Shown piece by piece: positions 56,713 through 64,000 of a DNA stretch of 64,000 nucleotides. The translations under genes and the position numbers were made by a program. This DNA comes from Epiperipatus broadwayi (taxonomy: Eukaryota > Onychophora > Udeonychophora > Euonychophora > Peripatidae): the NCBI GenBank assembly GCA_028023455.1, contig JAQFVV010000030.1, positions 5,848,501 through 5,912,500 of the forward strand. The letters are read 5' to 3'. The notes under the pieces were generated by a model. It saw only the letters and a program-made list of their open reading frames with translations, was not told where the DNA came from and searched no databases. The first letter of the stretch is position 1, and each line of letters starts with the position of its first letter.

Positions 56713-56812
56713 TATTTTTTCTTTTCCATATGCCAAAGCGTTGAACGGGAAGCGAACCCGGGCCAGCTTCTTGGAAGGCAGCTATGCTAACCGCTAGGCC
56801 ACCAACGCTTGA
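56713..56812 (-). mobile_element. tRNA-Gly(TCC)-derived SINE, best copy
   Basis: On the minus strand 56808-56738 folds as a near-complete tRNA: GCGTTGG pairs with the 3' TTCAACGC-type acceptor, box A is TGGCCTAGCGGTTAG, the anticodon loop CTTCCAA contains TCC, and box B is GGGTTCGCTTCCC. This closely resembles tRNA-Gly(TCC). It continues into TTTGGCATATGG and an A-rich tail. A 15-bp duplication CAAGTGTTTATTATA / CAAGTGTTTGTTATA (56698-56712, 56813-56827) flanks it. Confidence 0.9.
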
Positions 56813-57119
56813 CAAGTGTTTGTTATAGTTGCTTATTACAACCTATTACCCAGATATCTTTTTTAAAAAATTAAAAAGTTTATATAATAATAATTAAACA
56901 TTCTGTTTAATAAATAGCGGTCGACGCATCTTTCAAAAATATTACTTCAATATCTTTTTTAAAATTTATGAATTGAGTTATCAAGGGATTTGTTCAATTT
57001 AATATTTCCCAATTGATTATAAAAAATTAATCATGCAAAGATAATTTCTCAGATTAATTGAAATTTTTTTTCTCCTATATCATTGACACTAGAGAATAAT
57101 TAGTATTGATCAGTAGTTT

Positions 57120-57231
57120 TTTTTTTTTTCATATGTCATAGCATCGGCCGGGACGCGAACCCACAACCGTCTGCAACCAACTACTTGCTTGCATGGCGGC
57201 TGCGATACCTCTCGGCTAACAACGCAAAACT
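57120..57231 (-). mobile_element. tRNA-Gly-type SINE, copy 5
   Basis: Perfect 17-bp duplication GTATTGATCAGTAGTTT at 57103-57119 and 57232-57248. The minus strand has a box A region, an expanded middle, box B GGGTTCGCGTCCC, tail GATGCTATGACATATG and an A-run. Confidence 0.9.
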
Positions 57232-57499
57232 GTATTGATCAGTAGTTTGTGCTTAGAAATGATTTGTAATCTGTTTCGTTAGCGACCTAGAGATCAAAAC
57301 ATAAAAATTACGTAAACACACATACATTTAGTAATTTTTATTAGTCAAACATTAGACTAGAGATTATCCAATAATGAATAATATTTCTGAGTTTTCATTA
57401 CACCGCTCTTACGCAAGGTAGGGATTGGTTTCTATCCACTCAACACCTTGTGGAGGGATGTAATCATAAACATATGATCAGAGACGTCAAAATATATAT

Positions 57500-57560
57500 G
57501 ATTCCCAAGATTCACATTTTGTGCTGAACTTACACTCATCAGTTGTCCCAGAGTACAATC
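57500..57560 (-). ncRNA. Hammerhead ribozyme motif, family A2
   Basis: CTGATGAG is intact on the minus strand. Stem II TGTAA/gtt/CAGCA is poorly paired and the second block is CAAAA. Stem III ATG/tg/aAT and AUC are partly kept. Confidence 0.64.
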
Positions 57561-57967
57561 TCTTACACATATATTTATCATTGCTAGGTATGTATAGATA
57601 ACAAAGTACTGCAGTTTAATTGATGTGTCAAATGTACAACCCTCATAACTTTAAATTGAAAGTATATTAATTTATATTAGTCATTCATTAGACTAGAGAT
57701 TATCCAATATTAATTACACCACTTTCCATACCTTGTGGAAGGATGTAATCATAAATATATGATCAAAAATGTGAAAAAGTTCTATGATCCCAAAGATGAG
57801 CATCTTGGAGATCATAGACCTTTTTCACATAAACATCACATGATCACCATTTTTGTTATTAAAACAGGCAAAACTATCTATACATACATATTGCCGGTCA
57901 GTACAAGCCAGAGTAATCAATGGATATGAGAAGGCTTGTGCATAAAATCCCTATGTAGTGCCTACTC

Positions 57968-58024
57968 ATCCAATATCCCCAGACTAGTTTCCGGCTTGTG
58001 GCCTTCATCAGTGAGGAGCTTTGG
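57968..58024 (-). ncRNA. Hammerhead ribozyme, family B (intact core)
   Basis: The minus strand has CTGATGA, stem II GGC/cacaa/GCC, GGAAAC (so 11.1 is G), ACTAGT, GUC, with stem I tcctca/tggggata and ttggat. It lies in a B copy truncated just beyond the ribozyme. Confidence 0.77.
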
Positions 58025-58941
58025 CTTGCACTGACTGGCAATACCTATAGAGAGTTTTGCCTGTTTTAATAACAGTTATAAGCAAGCATAAGAAATGCTG
58101 ATCATGTGATGTTTATTGGCTTAAAACCAATCCTGCCTAATAGGATAGTGGTGGCTATGGTTATTAAAAAAACCAAAGATACCAAAATATATAGGTATTG
58201 AACTGAGTTCAGACCTATATGACTATATAAACTAATGAACTTGGATTGAAAATATTATAGTGTTTTCAATTTAAAACTCATAGTTTTGTAGTTAACTAGA
58301 AATAAAAGGTGGCTGCTGGAGGGTTGCATTAGATCATAAGATCTAGGTGCAGTGTTCTCAGATCCAAGGATCCTTGGAGAGTTTTGCCTGTTTAAATCTT
58401 TTTCATGTTATTAATCATATGTTTATGATTACATCTCTCCATAAAGTGTTAAAAGTGAATGGAAAATACTCACTAACTGGCCGGAGAGTTTTGCCTGTTT
58501 ATGTTTATGGTTACATCTCTCCATAAAGTGTTAAAAGTGAATAGAAAATACTCCATAACTGGCCGAAGATGGTGTCATGAAAATTACAATATTCATTACT
58601 GAATAATCTCTAGTCTAAGGAGTAACTAATAAAAATTATTAATGTACTTTCAATAAGTGATTTGTGTTAAAGTTGTAGGAGCTGCATATGTAACACTTAT
58701 CAATTAAACTGTAGTACTTTGCTATTTATATATACTGAATAATGATAAATGTAGGGGATTTGAACTCAGACTTTCAAGTACTCTTCAACTATCCACACAA
58801 TCTCATACCATTTATACACATGACCACACACATGTAGAAAAGATAAATAATCACCAATATACATATTTCGTGCTGAACCTCCAGGTATATGAAGATTGCC
58901 GTATTTTAAATATTTGAACAATGATAAATATAACTGTAAGA

Positions 58942-59008
58942 GATTGCCATCTGAGTCAACTGACAAGTGCTAGTTCAGCATGAAATGTGCATCTTGGGAA
59001 TCATAGAT
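58942..59008 (+). ncRNA. Hammerhead ribozyme, family A2 (one core change)
   Basis: Stem II TGCTA/gtt/CAGCA, TGAAA, stem III ATG/tg/CAT and AUC are all present. The first block is CTGACAAG, so G8 is changed. Stem I distal gattgccat pairs imperfectly with atcatagatt. Confidence 0.74.
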
Positions 59009-59271
59009 TTTTTTCACAGGTTTTGATCATATGCTTATGATTAAATCTCTTCCAAGTGGATAGAAAATATTCCATATTTTGCATGAGAGCAGTATAATGA
59101 AAATTACAATACAAACATATTATGAATTATTGGATAATCTCTAGTCTAATAAGTGACTAATAAAAAATATTAATATACTTTCAATAAGTGATCTGTGTTA
59201 AAATTATGAGGGTGGCACATTTGACATTTACCAATTAAACTGTAGTAACAATGATAAATATATGTGTAAGA

Positions 59272-59339
59272 GATTGTGGTCTGGGCCAACTGATGAGTGC
59301 TGGTTCAGCATGAGATGTGCATCTTGTGGATCATAGATC
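59272..59339 (+). ncRNA. Hammerhead ribozyme, family A2 (near intact)
   Basis: CTGATGAG is intact, stem II is perfect TGCTG/gtt/CAGCA, stem III is ATG/tg/CAT with AUC. The single core defect is GAGA for GAAA. Stem I ggccaa pairs with ttgt, and distal gattgtggt pairs with atcatagatc. Confidence 0.77.
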
Positions 59340-59460
59340 TCTTTTATATGTCTTTGATTATATGTTTATGATTCCATCCCTCCACAAGGTATTAAAAGTA
59401 TATAAAAAACATTCCCTAATTTGCGAGAGTCGCCTAATGAAAATTACACCCAAAAGTATT

Positions 59461-60454
59461 ATACACCTATAGTTGGATTCCAATTATATACCTTATATAG
59501 TAAAATTTAAAAAGAAAAAGAGCCATTAAATAGTCTAATTAAAAAAATAGTTAAAATCTTTGACCTGCATTATAATGACTAATGTATATATCTCAAATTA
59601 GATTTATACCAGGATATTTGTTAAAATAAACAAATCATAAAATATTGCTACATATGAAGTAATTTTATTATTAATTGTGTATCACTTGGTTTATTTTTGC
59701 ACCTTTGTCAGGAGAACGGGAGGCTTTCAAATTTGTTCTCAATAAAAAAAACCATGTGGAATTTATTGGAAAAAGATGTAGATTTAGGATCAGTTATTAT
59801 CTGCAGTAATAGAATAAATGACCAATGTGCTTAGAATTACTTTAGACTAAAGGGAACCTGAAAAATGGCGGATTTTGGAAGATTTAAAACGAACTGAAAG
59901 TTTTGTTCACAAAATGGACAAGATAGATTTTTACATGCTTATGGCCACATATTAGAGGACACTTTTATTTTGAAAGAAAATAAATTTGAAAGATTTTCTT
60001 ATTTAGTTGCTTGGATATTGCAGTTAATTTCTCTAGCATATCTTTGCAATGTTGACAATACTCCTGTTAAAAAAAAAAAAAACAAGCTTTGAAAATATAG
60101 ACAATGGTTATCAGATTAGTCAAGTATTTATTTGGAGTAGAAGTTTTTAAGATTTTTCTTTTTTCTTATATCTTTCAGTTACAGTAACTAGATATCCATT
60201 ACTGAATTGATTAAGGATCGACTATTTTTTTAAAAAAAAAACGTCTTTAAGGTTGTGTGTTTAAAAAATTGGACTCTAATCACAGATCATGTCATGTGCA
60301 TGGCAGGACTTTAGTTTTATTTTTTAATTGTGAAAATATTCATTATAATATTGCCTATACACAATACTTATCATTAGGTATTAATAATATAACGAATACT
60401 ACATTGCAAGATTACTTTCAGTGAATTTTGCATTTAACTAAAACTTAAGAGCAT
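59461..60454. other. Unassigned AT-rich DNA
   Basis: No feature supported. Confidence 0.45.
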
Positions 60455-60712
60455 TTTAATAATAACCGTAGCTTACTCCATTGCACATGCGCTTTACAGC
60501 TTTATAGATCGAGCGCTAATTATAATGAATACTCTCCTTTCCAAACATAAGATAAAGTCTTTTTAAAAGATAGAATGGACTACTCTATCCTTTTCATCCA
60601 AACTATATGTATACAAATCTGTTTGGAAAGGAGAGTATTCATTATAATTAGCGTTCGTCTGTAAAGCGCATGTGCAGTGACTGTGCAGTGACGTAAGTTA
60701 CAGTTATTATTA
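60455..60712. mobile_element. Palindromic MITE, about 255 bp
   Basis: Arms of about 85 bp: left taataaccgtagcttac..cacatgcgctttacag..gctaattataatgaatac, and right its complement with one short duplication (cagtgactgtgcagtgac). The arms end in ttaataataac / gttattattaa. Target duplication is ambiguous because the ends are themselves palindromic (TA or TTAA). Confidence 0.75.
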
Positions 60713-61212
60713 ATTTATAAAAAACATTGCATTATATAAATTAAATATATACATATGTTTAAAAGCATTTTGTAATGTTTTCTGTATATATTAGTGAAAA
60801 TCTGTTATTATTGATAATGCTGTACAATGAGTACATAATTAAAACAAGCAAAAAAAAAAACTTTTAATTGTGAAAATGCAAAAACAAAATTTAATAAGTA
60901 CTAGTCTTTACATATGTTTTGTATATATAATATTATTTTATTGTTATACTATAAGAAAATCAAAACACTTCAAAAAATTTATTGGCCTTTGAAATTCAAA
61001 ACGAGATTAAAATTATATACTGCTTAGTTTACCGTAATTCTGCATAACAAATTTTGCATAAATTTTTTGTTTAAAAGCTGTTTAAAACATAATTTGAAAC
61101 AGTATTTCATTTTTATCACCGATTTTTTTTTTAATTATCAATCTTTTTTTTTTTGAGATACTTGTTTTATTAATACAGAATCATATAAATAGAATCATAA
61201 TTTGGGAACCAA
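60713..61212. other. Unassigned AT-rich DNA
   Basis: No feature supported. Confidence 0.45.
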
Positions 61213-61227
61213 AGGTAGATGTCATGT

Positions 61228-61322
61228 TGTTAGCTGAGAGGTCATCGCACCGCCTTGCAAGTAGTTGATTGCAGAGATGTGGGTTCACGTCCTGGCCGAT
61301 GCTATGACATATGAAAAAAAAT
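61228..61322 (+). mobile_element. tRNA-Gly-type SINE, copy 6
   Basis: Plus orientation: box A TTAGCTGAGAGGTCA, box B GGGTTCACGTCCTGG, tail CCGATGCTATGACATATG, A-run. Perfect 15-bp duplication AGGTAGATGTCATGT at 61213-61227 and 61323-61337. Confidence 0.9.
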
Positions 61323-61611
61323 AGGTAGATGTCATGTAATGAAAATATATGTTTCATAGGAATTAAAAGCAAATAAACTAATGAGAAGTGAAAAGACTCT
61401 ATAATGTTTATGATTTGACAAAAAACTTATGATGGGATAAGCTATCAAAACTTTGGCATAAAGGAACAGTGGATTTCAGAGGAAAAAATATATGAAAGTA
61501 CATCTTCCAAATCATTCATGCAGGAAAATGTTTGTGTCAGGGATGCAACAGTTTTAAATAATCTAAATTTTGTCTCTGGAAAGTACTACAAGTATAAAAA
61601 AGAAAAAGTCA

Positions 61612-61692
61612 ATAAAGATCGGAGAAGATGGATTGAACTTGGAGAGACCTTCATCCTGCAGTGGATTGATAATGGTCGATGATGATGACTAT
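61612..61692 (+). mobile_element. RTE LINE 3' end fragment
   Basis: agatcggagaagatggattg...ggagagaccttcatcctgca through gatgatgatg: the last about 20 codons of the RTE ORF (RRWIELGETFILQWIDNG) plus its tail. It is only about 80 bp, a very short 5'-truncated insertion. Confidence 0.82.
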
Positions 61693-61763
61693 AGAAATAA
61701 TGCTTGGTATTCCATATCAATGATGATGCACAATCATTCAAGATAAAACAGTATACATGATTA

Positions 61764-61965
61764 GAGAAAGATAGAGGGTAAGAGAGGAGGAAAGAGGGAG
61801 GGGGAGAGGAAAAGGGAGAGAGAGAGAGAAAGACAGAGAGAGGAAAAGGGGAGAGAAAAAACACAGAGAGGGAGAGGGAGATGGAGGAAGATAGAGAAAA
61901 GAAGAGGGAGGAGAGAAATAGAGAGTGAGAATGAAAAAAAGAAAAAAGAAAGATAGAGACAGTCA
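61764..61965. repeat. Polypurine (GA)-rich tract
   Basis: About 200 bp of almost pure purine on the plus strand, with (GA)n and GGGAG motifs. Such tracts can form triplex (H-) DNA. The 126-codon minus-strand frame (61586-61966, Ser/Leu/Phe) is a by-product of the composition. Confidence 0.9.
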
Positions 61966-62367
61966 AGTAAAAATCACAAATGAAGCTAAAAATTGGAATA
62001 GTTGATAAAGAAAATCCATAATAATTAAATATGAAAAAAAAAGATATTTCAAAGTTTTATAAAGTTCAAATATTTAGATGTCATTCTCACAAATGATACA
62101 TACAACAAAATGAAAACATGAGAGGAAAATTTTATGACAACTTATCATAGCTATAAATATTAAAAATATTCATTTGTAAAACAATCACAGAAAGTAATAC
62201 TATCTGTGAATCTGAAATTTAGGGTTTTAAATAAATCAATGTGAATTTTTGGAGAATAAAGTCAAAAATGAAAATATTTTAAGATGAAAGAATTAAGTCT
62301 TGAAAGTTTTTTTTATTGTTTTTGCTACATATTAAGTTAACTAGCATAATAAAAAATGAGGCCATGA
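61966..62367. other. Unassigned AT-rich DNA
   Basis: No feature supported. Confidence 0.45.
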
Positions 62368-62776
62368 GTCATCATCATCAACTATTATCAATCCACTGCA
62401 GGATGAAGGTCTCTCCAAATTCAATCCATCTTTTCTGATCTTTAATTTCCCTTCTCCACATCACCCCGGCACACTTTCTTATTTCATCCATCTATCTTAC
62501 ATGTGGACTCTTTCTGGGTCTTGTACAATCTCTTGGAATCCAGTTTAAGATTTCAATTGTCCATCTATTATCTCTTCTAGCAATATGTCCAGCCCAACTC
62601 AACTTCAGTCTTTTAATTTTTTCAATAATGTCAGTAACACCTGTTTGTTCTCTTACCCATATATTGTGTTTTCGATCTCTTCTTGTTACTCCCATGCATC
62701 TTTCCATACTTCTTTGAGTGATTTGAAGTCTTTGTATTGCTCTTCTATTAAGTGTCCAAGTCTCAGATTCATAAAG
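62368..62776 (-). pseudogene. RTE LINE C-terminus, cut by an LTR element
   Basis: The minus strand encodes MERCMGVTRRDRKHNIWVRE, KRLKLSWAGHIARRDNRWT and RDCTRPRKSPHVR and ends in the GATGATGAT tail (62369-62380). Homology stops abruptly at 62774-62776 in the YESETW codons, where an LTR-like sequence begins, so the LTR element probably inserted into this RTE copy. Confidence 0.86.
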
Positions 62777-62779
62777 AGG

Positions 62780-63242
62780 CCTTGAGTATGTTTACTTATC
62801 TATTATTTAATAATAATGATAAGCAGTAATTTATACAAATGGAAATTAGTTACACATAATTATAAAGTTACAAGTAATTATATTATATTACAGATAAAAG
62901 TTAGTATAGTCATCATTAGTTACAATTAGCCATAAGCTGTACAGAAATTATAATAAGGACCAGGGCAGTTTCTTTCATATCAAAACTCCTTTCTTCAACT
63001 TCAGTGGGGATTCTGTTGGGTTGTAGTCCACTCAGCTTTTGGGTACATGTTTAAACCAATGTAGAAGACATAGAATAAATAGCTACCAGGTATTTATAGA
63101 ACACACATAGTCCTCACAGAAAAACTTCTGTTCTATTATTAGTTAGTTCATTAATTTCATGCCAATCCATTTTTTCTTTCTATGTTTATTTGTCTTTCTT
63201 AACACATTGACACTTCCTGTTTCAATGTACACATATACAACA
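62780..63242 (-). repeat. Probable 3' LTR of a gypsy element
   Basis: The minus strand starts TGTTGTATATGTGTAC directly after a polypurine tract and contains a TATAAATA (about 63098-63091). The left boundary is near 62783 (TGAGTATG on plus, that is ...CATACTCA). A partner LTR lies outside the window. Confidence 0.65.
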
Positions 63243-63260
63243 CTACCCCCTCCTACTCCT
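63243..63260 (-). other. Polypurine tract
   Basis: AGGAGTAGGAGGGGGTAG on the minus strand, abutting the LTR start TGTTG. Confidence 0.75.
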
Positions 63261-64000
63261 GAGGAATTCTGCATAGTGTTTATTTTAATTTTCTCTGGAG
63301 TAGCAATTATAGTCATTTAGATAGGCTGGGGCAAGTTGGCTTTGAAATCTTTTGGTACTTGGATATTCTGTAGCACTTTGTTGTGGGTCCATCATATCAG
63401 GTTCTTCCTCTGGTTCAGTATCAGCAATGGCATGAGTCTCTGCACAATCTTGTTAAATGTTTTTTCTCAATTTTGGTTGGCTTTTTCCAATTTTCAGAAT
63501 TAAGGTCTACATTTGTTTCAGCCCAGATTTTCTAATGTGATTTATATAGTGTCTGTAGATAATTCCTGTAGAGATTTACACTTCTATCTTATGGTTCAAA
63601 ATTACTTTCTTTATTTGGCCATTGATTTACACTTTCTATAGGTTATCTCTTATCTACACCTTTTCTCCAGCAGAATAGTTATTTACTGGATTTTTTGTTG
63701 GTTTTTCCTTCTTCAGCAGGAGGATGGACAGTTTGTTTTTCAATTTTTTTTTCATCAATATTTCTGCAAGTGATTTACCAGTGGCTGTAGATGGCTTGAT
63801 GTATTGATGCAATACCACTGTGTTCAGAGCTTCTTTGATGCTTAGCAACTTAATCTATTTAAGGCTAACTTCAATTATTGCACCATCTTCTTGCCATTCC
63901 ATTTGATTTAGGGTGGTAAGGTGGTGCTATTAATGTCATTCTCCCCACTCTTTCAAAAAGGTTTTAAATTCTTCTGAAGTGAAACCAGTCTCATTATCGG
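63261..64000 (-). pseudogene. Ty3/gypsy (mag-like) integrase C-terminal half, running off the window
   Basis: At the right edge the minus strand gives DNETGFTSEEFKTF (second catalytic Asp of integrase). The 64-codon frame 63654-63848 gives LSIKEALNTVVLHQY, TATGKSLAEILMKKKLKNKL and YSAGEKV, the TTG.SPAELL.GR..RTRL and integrase C-terminal pattern of mag-type gypsy elements. Broken by stops. Related to the element at 14.6-16 kb. Confidence 0.83.

Larger units (their letters stand above)
57300..59460. repeat. Mosaic of HHR-A2 and HHR-B repeats
   Basis: A2 segments recur with atcataaacatatgatc, taatctctagtctaa and tgaaaattaca at about 57340-57650, 57690-57840, 58420-58740 and 58880-59460, partly inverted. 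The hammerheads at 58942 and 59272 are 330 bp apart, giving the A2 monomer size. HHR-B pieces are inserted at 57840-58420 and 58475-58500. A minus-sense A1 end lies at 58745-58880. Confidence 0.8.

Noticed and set aside
56738-56808. Functional tRNA-Gly gene
   Set aside because: It has an A-tail, target duplications and mismatches in the anticodon stem, and belongs to a dispersed SINE family, so it is a retroposed copy.
61586-61966. 126-codon Ser/Leu/Phe frame on the minus strand
   Set aside because: Produced by the polypurine tract and an RTE 3' end on the other strand.

Overview
The window looks like an intergenic or intronic stretch of a large, AT-rich animal genome. I found no convincing host protein-coding gene. 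Almost everything recognisable is mobile DNA: RTE-clade and other APE-type LINEs, Penelope-like elements (PLEs), Ty3/gypsy LTR elements, hAT-type MITEs, a SINE derived from tRNA-Gly(TCC), and many foldback repeats. The mix of mag-like gypsy, RTE, PLE and tRNA-SINEs fits a mollusc, possibly a cephalopod. That taxonomic guess is inference only.

The main result is a dense set of hammerhead-ribozyme (HHR) motifs carried by repeats that otherwise look like anonymous foldback elements. I see at least three sequence-unrelated HHR families, here called A, B and C, about 29 copies in all on both strands. Each has the core CTGANGA, a stem II hairpin, GAAA, a very short stem III, an NUH cleavage triplet and a two-part stem I. 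A and B occur as tandem dimers whose HHR-to-HHR spacing gives the monomer length: about 475 bp for A1, 330 bp for A2 and 456-460 bp for B. C has about 420 bp spacing. All three also occur as inverted pairs. This resembles animal retrozymes and schistosome SINE-like HHR repeats. PLEs, themselves known HHR carriers, are present as three fragments and could be the mobilising machinery.

Layout. 0-4 kb: HHR-A and HHR-C foldbacks. 5-9 kb: a poly-C tandem duplication, a B fragment, and a 1.2-kb hAT MITE containing a nested MITE. 10.5-17.4 kb: RTE fragments, the first large B array (11.3-12.6 kb) and a decayed mag-like gypsy pol. 17.7-20.6 kb: an A foldback and a 2.1-kb B cluster with a near-perfect ~670-bp palindrome. 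22-25.3 kb: a decayed LINE ORF2 interrupted by PLE and HHR-A pieces. 25.3-27.5 kb: a C array, then an A dimer holding the best-preserved A ribozyme. 28.7-30.7 kb: a PLE GIY-YIG fragment and a second A dimer. 33-36 kb: foldbacks and a miRNA-like hairpin MITE. 38.1-40 kb: a 5'-truncated PLE with reverse transcriptase (RT) and GIY-YIG domains. 41-43.7 kb: an RTE end and a second hAT MITE copy that preserves the empty site of the nested insertion. 46.2-49.7 kb: a gypsy element with both LTRs and a large internal deletion. 52-53.7 kb: a LINE endonuclease region split by a single HHR-A element with a perfect 17-bp target duplication. 55.6-59.5 kb: a mosaic of HHR-A and B repeats and SINEs. 60.5-64 kb: a MITE, a SINE, RTE ends, a polypurine tract and the 3' end of another gypsy element running off the window.

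Most proteins are broken by stops and frameshifts, so the autonomous elements here are fossils. The HHR repeats and SINEs are better preserved.
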